DNA of 64,000 nucleotides, from positions 2,184,001 to 2,248,000 of the forward strand of contig NZ_CP047050.1 in assembly GCF_009799805.1 (NCBI RefSeq), in the 5' to 3' direction. The notes under the pieces are model-generated. The model saw only the letters and a list, made by a program, of their open reading frames with translations, did no database searches and was not told where the DNA came from. Positions 52,044 through 59,835 of the stretch are shown here, piece after piece. The translations under genes and the position numbers were made by a program. Within the stretch, counting starts at the first letter, position 1. Every line of letters starts with the position of its first letter. The stretch is from Myroides phaeus. Lineage in GTDB: Bacteria; Bacteroidota; Bacteroidia; Flavobacteriales; Flavobacteriaceae.

Positions 52044-54752
52044 TTATCTATAAATCTTGTCTGGTGCTTTTCTCTTTTCCCACTTGATGTCGCTCAACAT
52101 TGAAGAACGAATACCGATGAAGAATCCCCAACTTTGGTAAGGTCCAATTGGAACCCAAGAGAAGTCCATACGCCAGCTCATTAAGTCTCTTTCAAATCGC
52201 AACTGTGTAAACGTTACACCTTTTTGAACGAAGTCGTAACCAGTTGAAACTCCAACTCTCCACTTAGGAGTTAATTCTACGTTTCCTGAAACCATCACTG
52301 AATTGTTTACGATTTCATTTTGACGAGACGAGTTGTTGTACGTTAACGAGTAAGCGAACGTTAAGTCCCACGGTAGTTTAGCGTTGAAGAAACCTTCGAA
52401 ATCTCTTTCTTCATCTTGATCGCCAAGCATACTCTTTCTGTTGTCTCCTAACTCCATTGAACGACCAAATAAATCATCCGGACGTCCACCGTTGTCAACT
52501 GAGTTTTGATTGTCTTTTGCAGAACCACCAAACATTGCATCTTGACTTGACATTGACCAGTTAACTGTCATATTCGCACTTGTTAATCTGAATAAACTAC
52601 CACCGTTGTTGATGTTGTATGTGTCAATACGACGGTTGTTGTTGTCAAGTGCATAGGGGTCTAACGTTGCTCCGAAGTTAATCTGCATTTTCTCTTTGAA
52701 AAGAGAAGTACCAGCACTAACACGCATTGGAGACCATTTTAACGAGTCAGCAGACATATTATAACTTGTAGAGAAGTTTAAGCTGTTTAACAACATTACT
52801 TTCTTCGCTTCTCCTTTTTCGTTTTCGTCATCTCTAACTTTCGCTTCAAAGGTGTTACTCAATCCGAAGTTCATCATATTTGACATTGTCTTACCAGGTG
52901 CGCCAAAAATACCTCCTTGGAATCGGGTGTACTCTTGCATTGTCTGTCCTGTTGCATCAATTGCGTAAGTGTCGTAATACTTTTCAAAGCTCGGTGTGTA
53001 TGAGTAACCAACACTTGGACGCATTACGTGGCGAATAGCCTGTAGTTTTGCGTCTTTACTGAAGTTAAACGTACCATAAATAGTAGTTCCGATGCTTGCG
53101 TTAAAGTTATACGTTCTATAACTGTCAAAACCATTAACGCGGATATCTTCAACCTTGTTCTTTTCTGGATTGTATTCCTTTTTGATTGTATTAAAGTACC
53201 AAACTTCGTTGAAAGCACCCCCTGCAGAAACAGAGAAATATTTAAACAACTTAAAGTTTGTAGAAATTGGAATACTGTGTTGGAATCCGGTGTTTAAACT
53301 ATCAAACATTTCTCTTTTAAAGAAGAAGTCTTCGTGTGTTCTAACGCGGTTTTCTCCACGAACAGAGTATGTAAGGTTTAAGTTCTTAATAAGTCCTTTT
53401 TTAGCTCCAAACTTCGGTGCGAAAGGGAACACACGGTCCACGTTCACTTGTAAAGTTGGAAGGGTCATATTAATCTCCTTAGTATTTGTCGATTGTGAGT
53501 GCGTAGCCGTTAACGACATATTCACTTGTGGTACACCTTCAAACGTACGTTGGTAGCTGATAGAAGAACTCATAGTGTTGTTCATAGAAGCCCCCACGTT
53601 ATACGTGTTGTTTGACTGTCTGAAGTACTGGCTACTACCTAAGTTTACCGAAGCAGAGAAACGTGAACTCGGATTAGCTTTACTATCCTGGTTGTGGTTC
53701 CACTGAATATTGTACATTTTACTTGATGAGTAATCAGGTAGTCCTTTTTCAGAGAAGATATTGTTTTCATACCTCACTAAAACACGGCCATTGTACTTAT
53801 ATCGTTGAGCGTATGAACTGTTTAAACGCAATCCCCAGCTTCCGTTGGTGTAGTAATCTCCTAAAACGTTTAAATCTACCTTATCACTAATAGCAAAGTA
53901 GTACCCCCCGTTTTGAATATAGTATCCTTGTTGGTTGGTATCCCCGAAACTTGGAATGATAAATCCAGATTCAGCTTTCTCCGACATAGGGAAAAATGCG
54001 AATGGCAATCCAAGAGGGGTAGGTACGTCAGCAATAACCATATTGGTTACCCCTGTAATAACCTTTTTACCAGGTACAAGTTTAATCTTTCTTGTTTTGA
54101 AGTAATATTCAGGATCGTCAAGGTCTTTAGCAGTAGTAAAGATAACGTCCTTCATAAAGTAAACAGAGTCGTTTTCTTTCTTTGTAATTTCAGACTTAAT
54201 TCTAAATTCCCCTTGTGAAGTACGCGACTTCCATACCAAGGCTTTTTTGGTTTTAGAGTTAAAGCGGATAGAATCAGGCTCAACGATTTGGTCTCCTTGT
54301 TTAAACACAGGAAACTGGTGCATATTACCCACACTGTCTTTGATACCCCCAGCAGATATTTCGCTTGTTTCGTAATTGAAAACAATCTTACCCGCTGTAA
54401 GTTCGAAGTCTTGGTATTTTACTTCCGCCTCGTTATATAAAGTGATTTCTTTCTTCTTTAAGTCAAGTTTTTCATAGTCCTTCGCCTTTCTATAGACCAT
54501 ATCCTCTAAAAGAGGCTTCTCTTTAGGCGTTAAAGTGTCAGTTTTGACATCTTTTTTCGGATCTTTTTTTGCCTCATTTTTAGGCACAGACGTAGTTGCT
54601 GTAGCGTCCTTAGTTGTTGCTACAGAGTCTTTTGGAGTAGAGGAATTAACCGGTACGTATTTTTTATTAAATTCTTGTGCAGTGCTTTTTTGAGAGAAAA
54701 TGGCACTAAAAGTGAATAAAATAAAAACGATATTAAAAATATTTGTTCGCAA
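52044..54752 (-). CDS. lptD: LptD-like outer-membrane LPS-assembly protein
   Basis: The 902-residue protein starts at TTG (no ATG before residue 85) with a signal-like segment (NIFNIVFILFTFSAIFSQ), a Ser/Thr/Lys-rich linker (about 35-80), an OstA/LptA-like jellyroll (about 85-260: KKKEITLYNEAEVKYQDFEL, TAGKIVFNYETSEISAGGIK) and a barrel with FGDTNQQGYYIQNGGYYFAI. The C-terminus has the 'MDFSWVPIGPYQSWGFFIGI' stretch typical of Bacteroidota LptD. It inserts LPS into the outer leaflet with LptE. Family cysteines for disulfide pairing, as in E. coli, are not evident. Confidence 0.9.
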   Translation of the reverse strand: MRTNIFNIVFILFTFSAIFSQKSTAQEFNKKYVPVNSSTPKDSVATTKDATATTSVPKNEAKKDPKKDVKTDTLTPKEKPLLEDMVYRKAKDYEKLDLKKKEITLYNEAEVKYQDFELTAGKIVFNYETSEISAGGIKDSVGNMHQFPVFKQGDQIVEPDSIRFNSKTKKALVWKSRTSQGEFRIKSEITKKENDSVYFMKDVIFTTAKDLDDPEYYFKTRKIKLVPGKKVITGVTNMVIADVPTPLGLPFAFFPMSEKAESGFIIPSFGDTNQQGYYIQNGGYYFAISDKVDLNVLGDYYTNGSWGLRLNSSYAQRYKYNGRVLVRYENNIFSEKGLPDYSSSKMYNIQWNHNQDSKANPSSRFSASVNLGSSQYFRQSNNTYNVGASMNNTMSSSISYQRTFEGVPQVNMSLTATHSQSTNTKEINMTLPTLQVNVDRVFPFAPKFGAKKGLIKNLNLTYSVRGENRVRTHEDFFFKREMFDSLNTGFQHSIPISTNFKLFKYFSVSAGGAFNEVWYFNTIKKEYNPEKNKVEDIRVNGFDSYRTYNFNASIGTTIYGTFNFSKDAKLQAIRHVMRPSVGYSYTPSFEKYYDTYAIDATGQTMQEYTRFQGGIFGAPGKTMSNMMNFGLSNTFEAKVRDDENEKGEAKKVMLLNSLNFSTSYNMSADSLKWSPMRVSAGTSLFKEKMQINFGATLDPYALDNNNRRIDTYNINNGGSLFRLTSANMTVNWSMSSQDAMFGGSAKDNQNSVDNGGRPDDLFGRSMELGDNRKSMLGDQDEERDFEGFFNAKLPWDLTFAYSLTYNNSSRQNEIVNNSVMVSGNVELTPKWRVGVSTGYDFVQKGVTFTQLRFERDLMSWRMDFSWVPIGPYQSWGFFIGIRSSMLSDIKWEKRKAPDKIYR

Positions 54753-54774
54753 ACCTATATATATGCTATTTTTG
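54743..54774 (+). promoter_or_regulatory. Promoter of the amidase gene
   Basis: TTG (54743-54745), 21-bp spacer, TATTTTTG (54767-54774). Start expected near 54780, leader about 95 nt. The -33 box lies within the first codons of divergent lptD. Confidence 0.55.
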
Positions 54775-54875
54775 TAAAACTAAGCTCGTTTTTTAAAACG
54801 TGTCAAACTTACATATATTTTTTCTGAAAAATGTAATTTTTATTCAAATTATAAAACATTATAAATATCAATTTT

Positions 54876-56018
54876 ATGAATTGCAGTCGTTCTAAACTGT
54901 TCGCATTACTAACATTTTTATTAGTTTGTTTTTCTGTATCAGCACAGAAAGGCCAAAAGTTTAAAGTTGTATTAGACCCTGGTCACGGGGGACAAGATAC
55001 AGGTACAAATCACAAGAAGAATGTTGAGAAAGACATCGTTCTTGCTGTGGCATTGGAAGTAGGGAAGATTTTAGAAAAACAATCGGATATTGATGTGTAC
55101 TACACGCGTAAAACAGACGTGTTTGTACCAGTTAGAGAAAGATCGGTATTAGCCAATAAAAATAACGGTAATGTATTCGTATCTATTCACTGTAATGGGG
55201 TAAACTCAGAAGCAGCGTCAGGAACGGAAACTTTCGTAATGGGTTTAAGTAAAAACAAATCTAACCTTGACGTAGCAAAAACGGAGAACTCGGTTATTAT
55301 GATGGAGGACGACTATAAGACAAAGTACGCAGGATTTGATCCATCATCTCCAGAGTCTATTATCGGGTTGACGTTAATCCAAGAAGACTACATCCACCAA
55401 AGTATTGATTTGGCAGGAAGAGTACAAGACGGGTTTACAAACGATTTAAAGAGAAAGAACAGAGGAGTGAAGCAAGGGCCGTTCTGGGTATTACACGGAG
55501 CGTTTATGCCAAGTATCCTTATTGAGTTAGGATTCGTATCTAACCCGGCTGAGGGAGCTTACCTTTCTTCATCAAAGGGTCAAAAAGAGTTAGCTTCTTC
55601 AATTGCAAAGGGAATTATGGCTTATAAAGCAGCATATTACGGTGGAGGAAGTGTAATTGTAGCAGATAAAACTGATGTAGCACCAAGTAAATCTACGACA
55701 ACTACGACAGCAACTGCTACTAAGAATAATTCTAAAAATAGTACTGCAAGTACAAAAAATAACAAGAATGTCGAATTTAAAGTGCAAATTGCAGCGAGTG
55801 CGAAGGTATTAGCTTTAAAACCACAGAATTTTGGTGGGCTAAAGGGGGTTACTATGCAGAAATCAGGTAAATTAAACAAGTATTTCTACGGTAGTACAAG
55901 TGATCATGCAACAGCTAAAAAACTAATGCAAGAAGCTAAATCAAAAGGACATAAATCAGCATTCATCGTCGCTTATAAAAACGGAAAGTCTGTAAGCGTA
56001 GAAGAAGCTTTAAAATAA
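54876..56018 (+). CDS. N-acetylmuramoyl-L-alanine amidase with C-terminal SPOR-like domain
   Basis: The 380-residue secreted enzyme has a signal peptide (to about residue 23, SVSAQ), then an Amidase_3 domain: VVLDPGHGGQDTGTNHKKNV (zinc His), KDIVLAVALEVGKIL (Glu ligand region nearby), NVFVSIHCNGVNSEAASGTE (zinc His) and ILIELGFVSNPAEGAYLSS (catalytic Glu). A low-complexity Thr/Ala/Asn/Lys linker (about 265-300) leads to a SPOR-like domain (VEFKVQIAASAKVLALKPQN, SAFIVAYKNGKSVSV). It cleaves the peptide stem from peptidoglycan, probably at the division site where SPOR binds denuded glycan. Confidence 0.92.
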   Translation: MNCSRSKLFALLTFLLVCFSVSAQKGQKFKVVLDPGHGGQDTGTNHKKNVEKDIVLAVALEVGKILEKQSDIDVYYTRKTDVFVPVRERSVLANKNNGNVFVSIHCNGVNSEAASGTETFVMGLSKNKSNLDVAKTENSVIMMEDDYKTKYAGFDPSSPESIIGLTLIQEDYIHQSIDLAGRVQDGFTNDLKRKNRGVKQGPFWVLHGAFMPSILIELGFVSNPAEGAYLSSSKGQKELASSIAKGIMAYKAAYYGGGSVIVADKTDVAPSKSTTTTTATATKNNSKNSTASTKNNKNVEFKVQIAASAKVLALKPQNFGGLKGVTMQKSGKLNKYFYGSTSDHATAKKLMQEAKSKGHKSAFIVAYKNGKSVSVEEALK

Positions 56019-56024
56019 TATCGA

Positions 56025-56052
56025 TTGCGTAAAGAATAAAAGTTTATTTTTG
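56025..56052 (+). promoter_or_regulatory. Promoter of the MCE-domain gene
   Basis: TTG (56025-56027), 17-bp spacer, TATTTTTG (56045-56052), leaving a leader of only about 15-20 nt before the TTG start at 56075. Confidence 0.6.
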
Positions 56053-56074
56053 CGTGTATTAAAAAGAACAAGTT

Positions 56075-57034
56075 TTGAAAATATCAAAAGAAATTAAGAC
56101 AGCTATTTTAGTATTAGGGGCAATTGCACTATTTATTTGGGGATATTCTTTCTTAAAAGGAAGTAACATTTTCGATAACAGTACTAAATACTATGTGGAG
56201 TATGACAATGTAGAAGGCTTAACAATGTCTTCTAATGTTACAATCAACGGTTTAGTAGTTGGTAAAGTCTCTAAAATCAGTTTAGACAACAAAACAGGGA
56301 AACTAAATGTAGAGTTATTAATGACTCAAAAAGTAGATATTGCTAAAAGCAGCGTTGCTACAATCTATTCACCAGGATTAATTGGAGATAAAGCAATTAT
56401 GATTAACCCTCAGTTTGGTGATTCAAATTACGCTCAGTCAGGGGACTTCATTAAAGGAGAACTACAAAAAGATATGACTGACAAGTTAACAGAAGAAATA
56501 TTGCCTTTAAAAGATAAAGTAGAGGCGGTATTGGCTAATGCTAACGAAATGATCCTTGCTTTAAACAGCATTATGGATGAAAAAATGCAAGCAGACTTAA
56601 AAGGTGCGGTTCAGGAATTAAACGGAACATTAGCTGGAGCAAACAAGATGATTGCTACATCAGGACCTAAGTTAGACGGTACATTGAACAACTTGAATAC
56701 AATGAGTACTAACTTTGCTGCACTATCTTCAGATTTAAAAACTTTGGATATTCAATCTACGTTTACTAAATTAGACAATGCAACTACCAATATGGATAAA
56801 ATTATGGCAGATATCCAAAGCGGTAAAGGTTCAGTTGGTAAATTGTTGAAAGACGAAGAACTATACGCTAACCTTACAGGAGCATCAAAAGAATTAGAAT
56901 TACTATTAGGTGATTTGAAAAACAATCCAAAACGTTATGTTCATTTCTCATTATTTGGTAAAAAGGCGACACCTTACCAAGGAAAAGAAGGAGAGACAGT
57001 AATTGTAGTGGAAGAGAATAAAGAGAATAACTAA
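56075..57034 (+). CDS. MlaD/MCE-family phospholipid transport protein
   Basis: The 319-residue protein (TTG start) has one N-terminal membrane helix (TAILVLGAIALFIWGYSFLK), the MCE domain (about 35-120: YYVEYDNVEGLTMSSNVTIN, GLVVGKVSKISLDNKTGKLN, IYSPGLIGDKAIMINP) and a long helical tail with many hydrophobic heptads (NEMILALNSIMDEKMQADLK, LKTLDIQSTFTKLDNATTNM). It should be the periplasmic ring component of an Mla-type ABC system that moves phospholipids between membranes. Partner MlaE/MlaF genes are not in this window. Confidence 0.92.
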   Translation: MKISKEIKTAILVLGAIALFIWGYSFLKGSNIFDNSTKYYVEYDNVEGLTMSSNVTINGLVVGKVSKISLDNKTGKLNVELLMTQKVDIAKSSVATIYSPGLIGDKAIMINPQFGDSNYAQSGDFIKGELQKDMTDKLTEEILPLKDKVEAVLANANEMILALNSIMDEKMQADLKGAVQELNGTLAGANKMIATSGPKLDGTLNNLNTMSTNFAALSSDLKTLDIQSTFTKLDNATTNMDKIMADIQSGKGSVGKLLKDEELYANLTGASKELELLLGDLKNNPKRYVHFSLFGKKATPYQGKEGETVIVVEENKENN

Positions 57035-57088
57035 ACCAAACAACCAACAAAGATCAACTAACAATTTTTTGAAACAATTATTACTACT

Positions 57089-58414
57089 ATGCAGTATTTA
57101 GGCCAAGTATTATTTTTACTTCTATTAGTTGTTGGTTTTGGCTTTTTCATTAAAAATATAAAGAAGCTAATCCGCAACATTAAATTAGGACGTGATATCG
57201 ATCGTTCTGATAACCCAAAAGAACGCTGGAAAAATATGATTCGCGTTGCTTTAGGGCAATCGAAAATGGTTAAAAGACCTATCCCAGCAATTCTACACAT
57301 CTTTGTATATGTAGGTTTTGTGATTATTAACATTGAGATGTTAGAAATCATTATAGACGGTTTATTTGGTACCCACAGAGCGTTCTCGTTCTTAGGTTCA
57401 GGATATAACTTCTTGATAGGATTCTTTGAAATACTTGCATTCCTTGTAATATTTGGAGTTGTAGTATTTTGGATCAGAAGAAATGTAATCAAGCTTAAGC
57501 GTTTTAACCAACCAGAAATGGAAGGATGGGCTAAGCGTGATGCTAACAATATTATTTACATTGAAACAATTTTAATGTGTTTCTTTTTAGTAATGAATGC
57601 GGCAGATTACTTCTTACAAACGCAATCTTATACACACTATAACGAAGCAGGAGCATTCCCAATCTCAGGATTTATTAGTCCTATTTTTGACGGAATGAAC
57701 CTTACTACGGTTGCTTTTATAGAGCGTTTTTGTTGGTGGGCACACATTATAGGGGTGATGTTCTTTATGAACTACCTTTATTATTCAAAACACCTACACA
57801 TTTTCTTGGCGTTCCCAAACACTTATTATGCGAACTTAGAGCCACAAGGAGAATTCGACAACTTAGAGTCTGTTAAAAAAGAAGTACAGTTGATGATGGA
57901 TCCGAATGCAGACCCATTTGCAGCTCCAGCAGAACCGCAAGGTGAGCCAGAGAAATTTGGTGCGCAAGACGTAATGGATTTAAACTGGGTTCAGTTGATG
58001 AACGCATACTCTTGTACAGAGTGTGGTCGTTGTACATCATCTTGTCCACAAAATATTACAGGGAAGAAATTATCTCCACGTAAGATTATGATGTCAACAC
58101 GTGATCGTTTAGAAGACGTAAGTAAAATTATGGATGCTAATAATGGTCAGTTTGTAGATGACGGTAAAACGTTGTTAAACGATTATATTACAGCAGAAGA
58201 ACTTTGGGCTTGTAATACTTGTAATGCTTGTGTGGAAGAGTGTCCGATTGACATTAGTCCGTTGTCTATTATTATGGATATGAGACGTTATTTGGTAATG
58301 GAGCAAAGTGCTGCGCCAACAGAGTTAAACAATATGATGCAAAATATTGAGAACAATGGTGCACCTTGGCAGTATAACCAAATGGATCGATTAAACTGGA
58401 AAGACGAAAACTAA
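57089..58414 (+). CDS. Membrane-bound (Fe-S) protein, HdrC/GlpC-like
   Basis: The 441-residue protein has about five membrane helices in the first 240 residues (YLGQVLFLLLLVVGFGFFIK, ILHIFVYVGFVIINIEMLEI, FEILAFLVIFGVVVFWIRRN, then TILMCFFLVMNAADYFL and HIIGVMFFMNYLYY), followed by a soluble dicluster ferredoxin part: CTECGRCTSSCP (about residue 310) and CNTCNACVEECP (about 376). The order matches the fused subunit of heterodisulfide-reductase-like electron-transfer complexes in Bacteroidota. With the next gene it probably passes electrons between a quinone and an unknown partner. Confidence 0.88.
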   Translation: MQYLGQVLFLLLLVVGFGFFIKNIKKLIRNIKLGRDIDRSDNPKERWKNMIRVALGQSKMVKRPIPAILHIFVYVGFVIINIEMLEIIIDGLFGTHRAFSFLGSGYNFLIGFFEILAFLVIFGVVVFWIRRNVIKLKRFNQPEMEGWAKRDANNIIYIETILMCFFLVMNAADYFLQTQSYTHYNEAGAFPISGFISPIFDGMNLTTVAFIERFCWWAHIIGVMFFMNYLYYSKHLHIFLAFPNTYYANLEPQGEFDNLESVKKEVQLMMDPNADPFAAPAEPQGEPEKFGAQDVMDLNWVQLMNAYSCTECGRCTSSCPQNITGKKLSPRKIMMSTRDRLEDVSKIMDANNGQFVDDGKTLLNDYITAEELWACNTCNACVEECPIDISPLSIIMDMRRYLVMEQSAAPTELNNMMQNIENNGAPWQYNQMDRLNWKDEN

Positions 58415-58467
58415 TTAACTAACAATCATAATCCCTTAGGGAGATTATCACAATACATTCAAATATT

Positions 58468-59259
58468 ATGTCAGAAAATTTAGTAGTGCCTACAATGGCT
58501 GAAATGATGGCAAAGGGCGAGCAACCAGAAGTTTTGTTTTGGGTTGGTTGTTCAGGGAGTTTTGACGATAGAGCAAAGAAGATTACAAAAGCATTCGTAA
58601 AAATATTAAATAAAGCAAAGGTTCCTTTTGCAGTTCTTGGTACAGAAGAAGGATGTACAGGAGACCCAGCAAAGAGAGCAGGAAACGAGTTTGCATTCCA
58701 AATGCAAGCAATGATGAATATCCAAGTTTTAGACGGATATGAAGTTAAGAAAATCGTTACTGCTTGTCCGCACTGCTTTAATACATTAAAGAATGAGTAT
58801 CCTGGATTAGGAGGAAAATACGAAGTAGTACACCACACAGAGTTTCTTAAATCGCTTTTAGACGATGGAAGATTAACAATTGAAGGAGGAAACTTCAAAG
58901 GAAAGAGAATTACATTCCACGATCCTTGTTATTTAGGACGTGCGAATCAAGTTTATGAAGCACCACGTCAATTAATTGAAAAATTAGACGCAGAGCTTGT
59001 AGAAATGAAGCGTTCAAGACAGAATGGTTTTTGTTGTGGAGCTGGTGGAGCACAATTGTTCAAAGAACCAGAACACGGTAGCAAAGAAGTTCACGTAGAA
59101 CGTACAGAAGAAGCGTTAGGAACTAATGCTGAAATCATTGCTGCAGGATGTCCGTTTTGTAATACAATGTTGACAGATGGTGTTAAGTTTAAAGACAAAG
59201 AACACGAAGTAAAAGTACTTGACGTGGCAGAGTTAATTGCAAATGCAGAAGATTTATAA
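58468..59259 (+). CDS. (Fe-S)-binding protein with CCG domains, HdrB/GlpC-like
   Basis: The 263-residue soluble protein has two cysteine-rich CCG-type domains: FWVGCSGSFDDRAKKITKAF with EEGCTGDPAKRAG and TACPHCFNTLKNEYPG in the first, then ITFHDPCYLGRANQVYEAPR, NGFCCGAGGAQLF and AAGCPFCNTMLTDGVK in the second. These bind unusual Fe-S clusters in heterodisulfide reductase subunit B and glycolate/lactate oxidase complexes. It follows the membrane Fe-S gene by 53 bp and precedes a small unknown protein by 5 bp. Confidence 0.92.
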   Translation: MSENLVVPTMAEMMAKGEQPEVLFWVGCSGSFDDRAKKITKAFVKILNKAKVPFAVLGTEEGCTGDPAKRAGNEFAFQMQAMMNIQVLDGYEVKKIVTACPHCFNTLKNEYPGLGGKYEVVHHTEFLKSLLDDGRLTIEGGNFKGKRITFHDPCYLGRANQVYEAPRQLIEKLDAELVEMKRSRQNGFCCGAGGAQLFKEPEHGSKEVHVERTEEALGTNAEIIAAGCPFCNTMLTDGVKFKDKEHEVKVLDVAELIANAEDL

Positions 59260-59264
59260 GAGTT

Positions 59265-59750
59265 ATGTACATACCATTTGAAGAAATGCCTGACCATTCT
59301 CGAGTTTGGATTTATCAATCAAATCGCAAATTCTCAGATGAGGAGGTTCAAGAAATAGACAAAGTTTTAGCGGACTTTACACAAGAGTGGGCTGCTCACG
59401 CAACACCATTACAAGCATCATACACTATTAAGTATAACCGATTCATCATCCTTGCGGTGGACCAAGAAGTACACGCAGCATCTGGATGTTCAATCGACGC
59501 ATCAGTTGGAATGATTCAATCATTAGAACAAAAATACGGTGTTGACTTATTAGATAAGATGAATGTTACGTATAAAACAGGAGATTTCATTGCTTTTAAA
59601 ACTTTATTAGAGTTTAAAACAATGGTAAAATCTAAGTCTGTTTCTGCTAATACTATTGTTTTCAATAATTTAGTAAATGATTTAGGAGAATTCAGTGAAT
59701 ACTGGGAAGTACCAGCAGCTGAAAGTTGGCATTCACGCTTTTTTAAGTAG
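59265..59750 (+). CDS. Conserved Bacteroidota protein, function unknown
   Basis: The 161-residue cytoplasmic protein (no signal or membrane helix) reads MYIPFEEMPDHSRVWIYQSN, FTQEWAAHATPLQASYTIKY, FIILAVDQEVHAASGCSIDA, SVGMIQSLEQKYGVDLLDKM and FKTLLEFKTMVKSKSVS. In Flavobacteria proteins of this kind are often labelled 'ABC transporter ATPase', but there is no Walker A, signature or Walker B motif, so that label is not supported. The 5-bp spacing suggests a link to the Fe-S electron-transfer proteins. Confidence 0.75.
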   Translation: MYIPFEEMPDHSRVWIYQSNRKFSDEEVQEIDKVLADFTQEWAAHATPLQASYTIKYNRFIILAVDQEVHAASGCSIDASVGMIQSLEQKYGVDLLDKMNVTYKTGDFIAFKTLLEFKTMVKSKSVSANTIVFNNLVNDLGEFSEYWEVPAAESWHSRFFK

Positions 59751-59776
59751 ATTGTAATCTCTAAATTTACAATATC

Positions 59777-59817
59777 AAAATCATCATCAAATTGTTTTTT
59801 GATGGTGATTTTTTTTT
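59777..59817 (+). terminator. Terminator of the Fe-S operon
   Basis: Fifteen-bp stem (59777-59791 with 59798-59812, one G-U), T-run to 59817. Confidence 0.92.
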
Positions 59818-59835
59818 GACATAATAAAACAGCTA

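Noticed and set aside
59265-59750. ABC transporter ATPase annotation
   Set aside because: No Walker A, ABC signature or Walker B motif can be found.
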